Positions 1 through 7,100 of a DNA stretch of 7,234 nt are shown in pieces. Numbering within the stretch: the stretch's first letter is position 1; every line of letters starts with the position of its first letter. The notes beneath the pieces were generated by a model. The model searched no databases. It was not told the origin of the DNA and was given only the letters and a program-made list of their open reading frames with translations. This stretch comes from Pseudomonadales bacterium (lineage in GTDB: Bacteria; Pseudomonadota; Gammaproteobacteria; Pseudomonadales; Moraxellaceae). The stretch lies in assembly GCA_013043915.1 (NCBI GenBank), contig JABEVH010000032.1, forward strand, positions 1 to 7,234, written 5' to 3'. The position numbers and the translations under genes are program-made.

Positions 1-2305
1 CACTGGCATCAACAAATATCCCAGGAGTTACAAAACCCATGAGGATGCTGAGCCTGTTCAATGAAATTTCTAGCGAATCCACCTGAAAAATAACAGAACG
101 TGGGTTTTCTTCATCCCAAACCGTCAAATCAAGAGCAGCGATCAACTCAGCTTCCTTTTGATAGCGGTAACGGTAACATTCAGTACTGTCAAAAAGTGCC
201 AGCAAGGTATCTAGGCCCAGGCAAGGGTCATCAGCCCGCAACCAAAGCCCCCATAAGAAGGTCGCATGTTGCAGACGTTCAACATGTCTGCCCGCACGGT
301 GTAAATACCATGCAGCATCTCGTCTCATGCCCTCCCAGGCAAAACCAGAGAGCGTCTTGCATTCTCTCAAGCTCGTATCCAGTCTGGCCAGCGCCTGATG
401 CGGACGCATGCGAACCGCTGCTCCGTTCTGTAAAGCAAGATTTAACCGATTAAGAGATTGCAGATGTTCTACGGATAGCCGATCTTTGAGATGGGATGCG
501 GACCAGATTGCGCTCGCTACGATATCAACCAGGCTACCCCCTCCCTGCTGCGAAATACCCTGTATCAGGTGACGCTGTAACTTCCCAACATCCACAGCTA
601 CTGGCAACAACCCCCAACTGCATAGTTGCTCAAGTAGGCGCCGTTGACCTGCTGAAGAAGCTCTCGTGGTATCCAAAGCCCCCGACAAGGCTTCACGTAA
701 CAAACGCGCCATAAACTCTACCCGGTCGGAATAACGGCCTAGCCAGAAGATGTTCTCAGCAGTTCGGCTGACCAGATGGGGATCAGCCCGAACACGATCA
801 TGTCTGGCTTGTGGTGGCTGAGTATGAGGATCAAAGGATAATTTTTGGGATGAACGCACCCAGGTGTCCTTACTGCTGCCGCCACGCTGCATCGAAATAA
901 CTTTGGCATGTTCAGCTGAGGCAACCCGGGTCAGCCCTCCAGGTATAATCTGGTAACCCTGAGCCGTGGCCACGGCGTAGACACGCAGGCCCACTGAGCG
1001 AGGAACGATCTTGGCATCACCCTGCTCGGTAACCACAGGAGCCTGCGCCAAAGCTACCAACTCCTGAGCCACATAAGCCTGAGGCAGCCGCGCAATACGC
1101 GCCATCCAGGACTGACGTTCATCCTCACTCAGGGTATAACCAAACACAGGTTCCATGCTCTGTGATGGGTAGGTAGGCTTGATAACCAGTCGATCCAGAT
1201 GCTTTAAAACAAAATCCTTAGCGGGAACTTCGCCACACCACCAGGTAGCGACCGCAGGCATCAACAGCGGGGATCCGGTTAAGTGTTCAGCAATAGCAGG
1301 CAGAAATGCCAATAATCCCGGGGACTCCAGCACCCCGCTTCCCAAGGCATTGGAAATGATCACTCTACCTGCTCTGACCACCTGCATCAGACCAGGCACC
1401 CCCAGTGCAGAGCCAGCACGAAGTTCCAGGGGATCGCAAAAATCGTCATCAAGCCTGCGCAGGATGCCGTGTACCCTCTGTAACCCCGTTAGCGTCTTAA
1501 GATAGACATTCTGCCCGCGAACCGTAAGGTCCTGACCTTCCACCAAAGGCACCCCGAGGTGACGGGCCAGGTAAGCATGTTCAAAATAGGTCTCATTTAA
1601 TCCCCCCGGGGTCAACATGACCATATGAGGAGTCTCACCTGAATCAATAGGTGCTAAGGCTAATAGATTGGCAAAGAACGCATCCACACAACGTGTCAGG
1701 GGCTGCACATTCAAGGCATTGAGATGTTCAGGAAAAAGCTGTGCGACGATACTGCGGTTTTCAAGCGCATATCCCAGGCCTGAGGGCACTTGGGTACGGT
1801 CGGCTATGACCCACCATTGACCATCGGGAGAACGCGCCAGATCAGCTGCATAAAGATGCAAATACTGACCGTTCGATGGCCTTACCCCCTGGCATGGCCA
1901 CAAATAACCATCATGTCCATAGACCAGAGCTGGTGGTATCAGTCCCTCTCGCAACAGGGATTGTGAACCATAAAGGTCAACGAGAACATGGTTGAGTACA
2001 TCGGCACGCTGAGCCATGGCCGCCTCAATGCCTCGCCATTCATCTTCAGGCAGGATCATCGGTAAAACATCCAGCGACCAGGCCCGATCAGCTCCCTGAG
2101 GATCTGCATACACGTTATACGTGACACCATTATCACGTACACAGCGACGTAGGTACTCCTGATACTCAGGCAGTGCTTCCGCCCCGGTGGAATGCAGAAA
2201 ATCAATAAACTCACGCCAATGAGGCCGTACACCACCTGCTTCGGTCATCATCTCATCAAAGAAACCAGTAGCGTGCTGGTAATCCTGCAGCAATAAATCT
2301 GACAT
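1..2305 (-). CDS. Circularly permuted ATP-grasp / alpha-E fusion protein, C-terminus cut by window edge
   Basis: This frame reads without a stop from ATG at 2305 to the left edge (768 codons plus one base). It is a two-domain member of COG2308 + COG2307. Residues 1-500 match the circularly permuted type 2 ATP-grasp family. Visible motifs are DRTQVPSGLGYALENR (169-184), HGILRRLDDDFCDPLELR (279-296), NALGSGVLES (319-328), VIKP (374-377), LRVYAV (440-445) and PGGLTRVA (455-462). The alpha-E domain starts at SRTAENIFWLGRYSDRVE (513-530) and keeps AWYLHRAGRHVERL (665-678) and NPRSVIFQV (734-742). Such fusions usually have roughly 830-860 residues, so about 60-90 are probably missing. ATP-grasp enzymes join a carboxylate to an amine through an acyl phosphate; the substrates here are unknown. 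Homologues need residues before FFDEMM, which supports this start, although no Shine-Dalgarno is visible. It begins 20 bases after the transglutaminase/DUF2126 stop, so the two are very probably co-transcribed. No signal peptide is seen, suggesting a cytoplasmic protein. Confidence 0.93.
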   Translation of the reverse strand, partial: MSDLLLQDYQHATGFFDEMMTEAGGVRPHWREFIDFLHSTGAEALPEYQEYLRRCVRDNGVTYNVYADPQGADRAWSLDVLPMILPEDEWRGIEAAMAQRADVLNHVLVDLYGSQSLLREGLIPPALVYGHDGYLWPCQGVRPSNGQYLHLYAADLARSPDGQWWVIADRTQVPSGLGYALENRSIVAQLFPEHLNALNVQPLTRCVDAFFANLLALAPIDSGETPHMVMLTPGGLNETYFEHAYLARHLGVPLVEGQDLTVRGQNVYLKTLTGLQRVHGILRRLDDDFCDPLELRAGSALGVPGLMQVVRAGRVIISNALGSGVLESPGLLAFLPAIAEHLTGSPLLMPAVATWWCGEVPAKDFVLKHLDRLVIKPTYPSQSMEPVFGYTLSEDERQSWMARIARLPQAYVAQELVALAQAPVVTEQGDAKIVPRSVGLRVYAVATAQGYQIIPGGLTRVASAEHAKVISMQRGGSSKDTWVRSSQKLSFDPHTQPPQARHDRVRADPHLVSRTAENIFWLGRYSDRVEFMARLLREALSGALDTTRASSAGQRRLLEQLCSWGLLPVAVDVGKLQRHLIQGISQQGGGSLVDIVASAIWSASHLKDRLSVEHLQSLNRLNLALQNGAAVRMRPHQALARLDTSLRECKTLSGFAWEGMRRDAAWYLHRAGRHVERLQHATFLWGLWLRADDPCLGLDTLLALFDSTECYRYRYQKEAELIAALDLTVWDEENPRSVIFQVDSLEISLNRLSILMGFVTPGIFVDAS

Positions 2306-2325
2306 CACATATAACGACCAAGGTT

Positions 2326-5300
2326 TCAGGGACAGCGCAAATCGAGTGTAAACGGCATTTCGGGTTTAAGGCGAACTTTCACAGGCTCAAAATGCCCCGG
2401 AGTATGCCCCATGCGAAAAAACCTCGACAACCTACGGCTCTCTGCCTCAAAAGCGTTCACCGGAAATTGATCATAGCTACGGCCGCCCGGATGCACCACA
2501 TGATACTGGCATCCACCTAAAGACCTGCGCATCCAGGTATCGTAAAGATCAAAAACCAAAGGCGCATGTATACCTATGGTGGGATGCAAGGCAGAAGAAG
2601 GTTGCCATGCACGGTACCGCACTCCGGCGATATATTCTCCAGCCGTGCCTGTGCGATGCAAGGGTACAGGCACCTGATTGACCAAAAGCTGATAACGATC
2701 AGGGATCAATCCGCTCACTTTAACCTGTAAACGCTCAATGGATGAGTCGACATAACGAACAGCTCCACCCGCAGCACCCTCCTCGCCCATAACATGCCAG
2801 GGTTCCAGAGCATGCCGCAACTCGACATCAACGCCCTGACAACAAAAATCTCCGTATTTAGGAAAGCGGAATGCCATATGAGGCGCAAACCAGGCAGGGT
2901 CAAGATGGATACCTGCCTGCTGCATCTCATCAAGCACATCAGAAAAATCCTGCTGAATAAAGTACGGCAACAAAAAACGGTCATGTAACTGGGTATCCCA
3001 ACGCACCAGACGATGCGGGGTATAGGGCTGCTCCCAGAAACGCACGACCATGGCGCGCAATAATAACTGTTGTACTAAGGACATCCGGGCGTGCGGTGGC
3101 ATCTCAAAAGCACGTAACTCCAATAAGCCTAATCGCCCTGTTGCTGAGTCGGGTGAATAGAGTTTGTCGATACAAAATTCCGTGCGATGCGTATTGCCCG
3201 TAACATCAACCAAAAGGTTGCGTAACAGCCTATCTGTCAACCAAGGAGGCACGGGGCCCACATGGTGGTTCATTTCATGAAAGGCGATATCGAGTTCATA
3301 GACCGCATCATTGCGCGCTTCATCCACCCGAGGCGCCTGTGATGTTGGTCCTATAAACAACCCGGAGAACAAATAGGAAAGCGAGGGATGATTATGCCAG
3401 TAACTTAACAAGCTACGCAGAAGGTCAGGACGCCTGAGAAAGGGTGAATCCTGAACCGTAGCCGCTCCTAAGACAAAATGGTTGCCGCCCCCCGTACCAC
3501 AGTGGCGACCATCAATCATGAACTTTTCAGAAGTCAGATGGCAAACACGAGCCTGTTCATAAAGATAGGTTGTCCTCTCTACCAAGTCCTTCCAATTGGC
3601 AGCGGGGTGTACATTAACCTCAATGACCCCAGGATCCGGTGTAACACGAAAATTGACTAGACGAGGATCGGCGGGTGGTTCATAACCCTCCAGTAAAACA
3701 TGTAAATCCAAAGCTGCCGCACAGGATTCCACGGCAGCTACCAACTCCAGGTAAGCATCCAAATCAGCCAGAGGCGGCATAAAGACATAAAGATGCCCGC
3801 CACGCGGTTCTGCACACAAGGCACTGCGCGTTATCCAGCTTGCAGATTCCCCGGCTCTGGGCACCTGGGCTTCTGCTGGGTCAGTTGTAGACAGGCCTGT
3901 ACGGCGCACTGATTGCCTGAGCAAAACATCATCAAGCTGCTGCCGTAGCTGACTATAGGCAGGCAAGGATGTGAACAAGGAACCCGGATCAGGAGCATGG
4001 ACATAAGGATAATCCACCTCAGCCACCCACGGCAGGGCATCGAGCGGCAGGCGATAACCCATAGGAGAATCACCTGGCACCAGATAACACCTTGCTTGAC
4101 GTAAAAACCAGGAACCACTCAGCCAATGACCTTCCCTGTGCTGTATCGGAAGCACGGACCCCTTGGGAGTCTGCAAGCCTCGCTCGAAAATCTTAGAGAG
4201 GCGCTTGCGCTCAAGTTCATCGTTAAGATTTGACTGCAGGGGATCAACATTGACCGGTAATTTACGTTCGCGCCAGAGGTAATAATAAACATCTTCATAA
4301 CCATGGAAGACAGCGGCTGGATCAACCCTTAAGCGCGTAGCCAAGGCCATAAGAAATGCATGAGCCTTCTCTATGGTCACCTCCCCTGCAGCAGTTTCAT
4401 CCGCATAACGCGCTGCATCCTGCCATATCGGTTCGCCATCTTTGCGCCAGAAACAGTTAAGCGACCATCGTGGCAAGGGCTCACCGGGATACCATTTACC
4501 TTGTCCCACATGCATCAGACCATGGGGAGCATAGTGTTCCCGCAGACGCTGATAAAGCTGATTGGCCAGTTGCCTTTTACGCTCTCCCAAAGCAGAGGTA
4601 TTCCACTCCTCGGCATCAGGGTTCTCGGTTCCAACAAAGGTAGGTTCCCCTCCCATGGTCAGGCGCACATCACCCCGTTCCAAGCGCCTGTCGATGTCAA
4701 AACCCAGAGCTACGATTTTCTCCCATTCATCTTCCGTATAAGGTTGGGTAACCCGTGGCGACTCCCAAACCCGTTCAACCTTCATACGGTGGGAAAATTC
4801 AGTTTCACAGACCTCGACATGTCCACTGATCGGCGCAGCTGACATAGGCTCTGGCGAACATGCCAAGGGTATATGCCCTTCCCCTGCCAGCAGTCCCGAG
4901 GTCGGGTCCAGCCCTATCCAGCCAGCCCCAGGCAGATACACCTCGCACCAGGCATGCAAATCGGTAAAATCACTTTCCGGTCCTGTCGGCCCGTCTAGCG
5001 GGCGCACATCAGGAGTTAGTTGTATTAAATAGCCCGAAACAAAGCGCGCTGCCAATCCCAGATGCCGCAAAAGCTGAACCAGTAACCATGCTGAGTCCCG
5101 GCAAGAGCCTGAAGACTTTTCCAGCGTTTCTTCAGGGGTTTGCACCCCAGGCTCCATACGAATCAGGTAAGCAACCTTCTTGGACAATGACTGGTTCAAT
5201 CCAACAAGAAAATCGATGGTCCTTGCTGGTTTACGGGAAATCGTTGATAAATAGGCTGCAAAGTGCTCTCCGGATGCAGACCTCTGCAGATAAGGAGCCA

Positions 5301-5640
5301 GTTCCTGACGCTGAACCTCTTCATACGCAAAGGGAAAGGTTTGAGCCTCCGGCTCCAGAAAAAAATCAAAGGGATTAAAAACCGACATCTCTGCAACCAG
5401 ATCAACCGTAACCTTCAGTTCCTCGGTTTTATCCGGGAAGGTCAATCTAGCCAGGTAGTTACCTTGGGCATCCTGTTGCCAGTTAATAAAATGCTCTTTG
5501 GGCTCCACATGGAGCGCATAGGAAAGGATGCGCGTACGTGCATGAACACAAGGTCTCAACCTGATGATCTGCGGGCCCAGATGAATCTTACGATCATAGC
5601 GATAATGCGTAACATGGTTTAAAGCGACATGGATCGACAC
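2326..5640 (-). CDS. Transglutaminase-like / DUF2126 (COG4196) protein, predicted amide ligase
   Basis: An intact 1104-residue protein of the usual length for this fused family. Residues 1-90 are the bacterial transglutaminase N-terminal region (VTHYRYDRKIHLGPQIIRLRP style). Residues about 150-250 form the papain-like core with a complete triad: Cys180 in GSCRDSAW, His229 in DLHAWCEVYLPG, Asp245 in GLDPTSG. From about 285 to the end is DUF2126, with GGEPTFVG (330-337), GQGKWYPGE (379-387), VIEVNVHPA (672-680), CGTGGGNHFVLG (714-725), GPTSQAPRVDEARND (764-778), LLELRAFEMPPH (839-850) and HPGGRSYDQFP (1050-1060). A polar, probably flexible stretch sits near 583-600. DUF2126 has been predicted to have a glutamine-synthetase/GCS-like amide-ligase fold; which residues bind ATP is inference. 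The start is GTG: an in-frame TGA lies seven codons upstream, no ATG lies between, and AGGAG is correctly spaced. No signal peptide or membrane segment is seen. The protein probably makes or hydrolyses amide bonds together with the ATP-grasp protein encoded downstream. Confidence 0.95.
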   Translation of the reverse strand: MSIHVALNHVTHYRYDRKIHLGPQIIRLRPCVHARTRILSYALHVEPKEHFINWQQDAQGNYLARLTFPDKTEELKVTVDLVAEMSVFNPFDFFLEPEAQTFPFAYEEVQRQELAPYLQRSASGEHFAAYLSTISRKPARTIDFLVGLNQSLSKKVAYLIRMEPGVQTPEETLEKSSGSCRDSAWLLVQLLRHLGLAARFVSGYLIQLTPDVRPLDGPTGPESDFTDLHAWCEVYLPGAGWIGLDPTSGLLAGEGHIPLACSPEPMSAAPISGHVEVCETEFSHRMKVERVWESPRVTQPYTEDEWEKIVALGFDIDRRLERGDVRLTMGGEPTFVGTENPDAEEWNTSALGERKRQLANQLYQRLREHYAPHGLMHVGQGKWYPGEPLPRWSLNCFWRKDGEPIWQDAARYADETAAGEVTIEKAHAFLMALATRLRVDPAAVFHGYEDVYYYLWRERKLPVNVDPLQSNLNDELERKRLSKIFERGLQTPKGSVLPIQHREGHWLSGSWFLRQARCYLVPGDSPMGYRLPLDALPWVAEVDYPYVHAPDPGSLFTSLPAYSQLRQQLDDVLLRQSVRRTGLSTTDPAEAQVPRAGESASWITRSALCAEPRGGHLYVFMPPLADLDAYLELVAAVESCAAALDLHVLLEGYEPPADPRLVNFRVTPDPGVIEVNVHPAANWKDLVERTTYLYEQARVCHLTSEKFMIDGRHCGTGGGNHFVLGAATVQDSPFLRRPDLLRSLLSYWHNHPSLSYLFSGLFIGPTSQAPRVDEARNDAVYELDIAFHEMNHHVGPVPPWLTDRLLRNLLVDVTGNTHRTEFCIDKLYSPDSATGRLGLLELRAFEMPPHARMSLVQQLLLRAMVVRFWEQPYTPHRLVRWDTQLHDRFLLPYFIQQDFSDVLDEMQQAGIHLDPAWFAPHMAFRFPKYGDFCCQGVDVELRHALEPWHVMGEEGAAGGAVRYVDSSIERLQVKVSGLIPDRYQLLVNQVPVPLHRTGTAGEYIAGVRYRAWQPSSALHPTIGIHAPLVFDLYDTWMRRSLGGCQYHVVHPGGRSYDQFPVNAFEAESRRLSRFFRMGHTPGHFEPVKVRLKPEMPFTLDLRCP

Positions 5641-5645
5641 ATTAG

Positions 5646-5650
5646 CTCCT
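5646..5650 (-). promoter_or_regulatory. Ribosome binding site deciding the GTG start of the transglutaminase/DUF2126 gene
   Basis: On the minus strand AGGAG is followed by CTAAT and then GTG at 5640-5638, a spacing of five bases. An overlapping ATG at 5642-5640 is only three bases from AGGAG. It is out of frame and meets TAA after seven codons, so GTG is the true start. Confidence 0.8.
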
Positions 5651-5773
5651 GGTCATGAAAGGCTGAAATCTATCCTGATGAAACTTCCTGAGGTACTCTT
5701 ATTCAGCACATGACGTGCCAACACCTCATCAAAAGCATTTATCAGACAGCGAGCCATTCTTCACGACACCTTG

Positions 5774-5796
5774 CTGAGTGCGTTGCACCCACTCAG
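5774..5796. repeat. Inverted repeat CTGAGTG...CACTCAG
   Basis: Seven-base perfect arms (5774-5780 and 5790-5796) enclose a nine-base loop, and two wobble pairs could lengthen the stem. Shorter alternative stems overlap it: GTGC-GTT-GCAC (5778-5788) and TGCAC/GTGCA (5784-5788 with 5796-5800). No run of T follows on either strand, so it is not a canonical intrinsic terminator. It may be a protein-binding site or an RNA hairpin in the leader of the downstream gene. Confidence 0.6.
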
Positions 5797-5822
5797 TGCA
5801 TAGGATGACTAAGGCCCTGTGA

Positions 5823-5841
5823 GCATGACCCACAATCATGC
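5823..5841. repeat. Inverted repeat GCATGA...TCATGC downstream of yaeQ
   Basis: Six-base perfect arms enclose the seven-base loop CCCACAA. It lies about 27 bases past the yaeQ stop on the minus strand. The position would suit a terminator, but there is no T tract and the stem is short and not GC-rich. It could be an mRNA 3'-end structure, an operator, or chance. Confidence 0.45.
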
Positions 5842-5867
5842 ATGGAGTAATTCATGGCTAAACATGA

Positions 5868-6413
5868 CTACTTCATAGGATGCAGAGAATCAAACACGAC
5901 TTCTATGGAGTTATGATCATCAGCCATCCATACCGATCCATCCTGAATGGTACAACTTAACTGCATCGTTCGGGTGACCATACCGGTCAAGCTCTGCAAG
6001 GTTGCCTCTGCGACCGAAACCACGTTAAGTTTTTCCAGTTTTCCCAAGGCTGCCCCATGCTGACGCCACCAAAGGGGCCAAGCACGATCACCGTAAACAT
6101 ACAACCACACTTCATCGGATCGACCACAAGCCTGACGAACCCGGCGCTCATCCGGCAAACCCAGTTCAATCCATAATTTAATATCACCATGATCATGGTG
6201 CTCCCAAAGGTCAGGCTCATGGTCACTGCTGATACCGCGCGTGAATTTAAGCCGTTCCGAAGCATGGCAAGCGAAAGCCACTAATCGAAGCATCATGCGA
6301 TCAAGGGTTTCCGAGGGATGACAGGCTAGGGTTAACTGACATTGATCGTAGTAACCCCTATCCATATTCGATACCGACAAATCAACTTTATAAATGGTGG
6401 AGCTTAAGGCCAT
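5868..6413 (-). CDS. yaeQ: YaeQ family protein (PD-(D/E)XK fold)
   Basis: From the ATG at 6413 the product is 181 residues, the same length as E. coli YaeQ, and resembles it from end to end. Landmarks are MALSSTIYK at the start, LTLACHPSETLDRMMLRL (28-45), ERLKFTRGISSDHEPDLW (53-70), LWIELGLPDERRVRQA (80-95) and TMQLSCTIQDGSVWMADD (149-166). The family has a PD-(D/E)XK nuclease-like fold; Asp77 and Glu83 in GDIKLWIELG are plausible metal ligands (inference). Its cellular role is not settled. An older report linked E. coli yaeQ to suppression of rfaH loss. An in-frame ATG three codons earlier (6422) is possible, but family members start at the MAL methionine. Neither start has a good Shine-Dalgarno. 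The gene begins 30 bases after the padR-family stop (21 from the earlier ATG), so it probably shares the repressor's transcript and may be translated with help from ribosomes leaving that gene. Confidence 0.93.
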   Translation of the reverse strand: MALSSTIYKVDLSVSNMDRGYYDQCQLTLACHPSETLDRMMLRLVAFACHASERLKFTRGISSDHEPDLWEHHDHGDIKLWIELGLPDERRVRQACGRSDEVWLYVYGDRAWPLWWRQHGAALGKLEKLNVVSVAEATLQSLTGMVTRTMQLSCTIQDGSVWMADDHNSIEVVFDSLHPMK

Positions 6414-6443
6414 AGCGAACATACCGGGTATAAAATCGATATC

Positions 6444-7001
6444 CTATTCTACGACATCATCAGGTATATTCCGCGTACTAGCCTCTAATACCCGTAATGC
6501 CAGCTCACAAAATCCAAGCCACTGCGACTCATGCATAATGCCACCTTGTAAAACCAGGTACTGCAGCTGGCTTTCACGGCTCAGTGATTTGCCTAGAAAA
6601 TCCCTGCTCTCGATACGTCGATACAGGGCGAGTTTTTCCTGATGCATGGTTCGTCGATGGAGGACATCTTGATAAACATCTCCCTTCCCTAAAGATGCCT
6701 CAGCGCGTAACCGCACCATCAGGGCATCACGCAAGGGTTGCGGATCCTGCTGCATCTGTGTCCAGCGCCGCAATTCCTCTTTACCTTCCGGTAAGACATG
6801 GTAATGACGTTTACGACCACGTCCGCTTTCAGCTGTTGAACACACCCATCCGGCGCTTTCAATACGGGCTAATTCCTTATAAATTTGCTGGTGCGTAGCC
6901 TGCCAGAAATAACCTATCGATTTATCAAAACGTCGGGCAAGTTCCAGTCCAGAACCTGGACGCTCGATCAAGGCCGTCAACAAAGCATGGGGCAGCGACA
7001 T
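6444..7001 (-). CDS. PadR-family transcriptional regulator, probable repressor of fadH
   Basis: A complete 185-residue PadR protein. The N-terminal winged helix-turn-helix covers about residues 1-80. It includes MSLPHALLTALIERPGSG, the recognition-helix region SIGYFWQATHQQIYKELARI (28-47) and a basic wing GRGRKRHYHVLPEGKEEL (60-77). Residues about 90-175 are helical and charged, matching the C-terminal dimerisation domain (Vir_act_alpha_C type) that in many relatives also helps form the ligand pocket. The ATG is fixed by an in-frame TAG two codons upstream; the ribosome site is weak (TGGAA about ten bases away). It diverges from fadH across 99 bases holding two palindromes with PadR-operator geometry, so control of fadH and of itself is likely. 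The inducer is unknown. An unsaturated acyl-CoA or fatty acid is a reasonable guess from the target, whereas the best-known PadR proteins sense phenolic acids. yaeQ follows closely. Confidence 0.93.
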   Translation of the reverse strand: MSLPHALLTALIERPGSGLELARRFDKSIGYFWQATHQQIYKELARIESAGWVCSTAESGRGRKRHYHVLPEGKEELRRWTQMQQDPQPLRDALMVRLRAEASLGKGDVYQDVLHRRTMHQEKLALYRRIESRDFLGKSLSRESQLQYLVLQGGIMHESQWLGFCELALRVLEASTRNIPDDVVE

Positions 7002-7029
7002 AAGCTAACATTCCATCAACATGATTTTT

Positions 7030-7045
7030 ATGCAATCAGTTGCAT
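7030..7045. promoter_or_regulatory. Operator 1, palindrome ATGCAA-TCAG-TTGCAT
   Basis: A perfect 16-base inverted repeat with six-base arms, also readable as ATGC-N8-GCAT. Classical PadR operators are ATGT-N8-ACAT, the same length and spacing. It overlaps the proposed fadH -35 (7040-7045) and the -10/start region of the divergent regulator promoter, so a bound dimer would block both. Assignment to the adjacent PadR protein is inference. Confidence 0.75.
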
Positions 7046-7068
7046 TATAATCAGGATTTTCGTATAAA
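7040..7068 (+). promoter_or_regulatory. Putative fadH promoter
   Basis: TTGCAT (7040-7045, three of six matches to TTGACA) and TATAAA (7063-7068, five of six matches to TATAAT) are separated by 17 bases, placing the transcription start near 7075, inside operator 2. A perfect TATAAT also occurs at 7046-7051, but I see no acceptable -35 for it on this strand. Confidence 0.5.
7044..7049 (-). promoter_or_regulatory. Putative -10 box of the padR-family gene
   Basis: The minus strand reads TATAAT here, a perfect -10, which would start transcription near 7037 inside operator 1. The matching -35 region (around 7067-7073) is poor, so the promoter may be weak; that would suit an autoregulated repressor. 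Confidence 0.45.
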
Positions 7069-7086
7069 TATGCAACTACTTGCATA
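7069..7086. promoter_or_regulatory. Operator 2, palindrome TATGCAA-CTAC-TTGCATA
   Basis: An 18-base perfect inverted repeat with seven-base arms. Its core is ATGCAA-N4-TTGCAT, identical in both half-sites to operator 1 but with a different centre (CTAC instead of TCAG). Its centre is 40 bases from that of operator 1, about 3.8 helical turns. It begins directly after the proposed fadH -10 and covers the expected start of transcription. Confidence 0.78.
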
Positions 7087-7087
7087 A

Positions 7088-7094
7088 AAGGTGA
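7088..7094 (+). promoter_or_regulatory. fadH ribosome binding site
   Basis: AAGGTGA lies six bases before the ATG at 7101. The TGA at its end (7092-7094) is in frame with fadH, which excludes any earlier start. Confidence 0.7.
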
Positions 7095-7100
7095 CCGCTC

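Larger units (their letters stand above)
5641..5867. other. Non-coding gap between yaeQ and the transglutaminase/DUF2126 gene
   Basis: These roughly 225 bases separate two genes of the same strand. I see no convincing ORF and no clear -35/-10 pair on the minus strand. Two short perfect inverted repeats lie in its yaeQ-proximal half, and five CATG tetramers fall within 5824-5866. A promoter for the transglutaminase operon is expected here because the gap is far longer than the others on this strand (20-30 bases), but I cannot place it. Confidence 0.6.
7002..7100. promoter_or_regulatory. Divergent padR-type regulator / fadH control region
   Basis: This 99-base AT-rich region separates the divergent regulator and fadH start codons. 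It contains two matching palindromes, putative -10 boxes on both strands and the fadH ribosome binding site. Nothing suggests a small gene inside it. Confidence 0.8.

Noticed and set aside
100..1505. Plus-strand ORFs at 100-453, 496-714 and 1179-1505
   Set aside because: They lie opposite the ATP-grasp/alpha-E gene, whose continuous frame carries family motifs throughout. Their products are low-complexity and match nothing I recognise.
4360..4842. Plus-strand 160-residue ORF
   Set aside because: It is antisense to the DUF2126 coding region, which is conserved here (GGEPTFVG, GQGKWYPGE). Its length follows from the codon bias of the real gene, and no ribosome site or family resemblance was seen.
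5088..5622. Overlapping plus-strand ORFs (5088-5378, 5263-5622) and the minus-strand ORF 5196-5405
   Set aside because: All are shadows of the transglutaminase domain, whose catalytic Cys/His/Asp are in the main frame.
5774..5796. Intrinsic terminator after yaeQ
   Set aside because: The stem is present but no T-rich tract follows on either strand, so it is reported only as an inverted repeat.
7046..7051. Plus-strand TATAAT as the main fadH -10
   Set aside because: The match is perfect, but the region 16-18 bases upstream has nothing like TTGACA. The TTGCAT/TATAAA pair with a 17-base spacer is better.
6584..7067. Plus-strand ORFs 6584-6898 and 6885-7067
   Set aside because: They overlap the PadR gene and its control region on the opposite strand. 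The PadR frame shows a clear winged helix-turn-helix, and these show no recognisable features.
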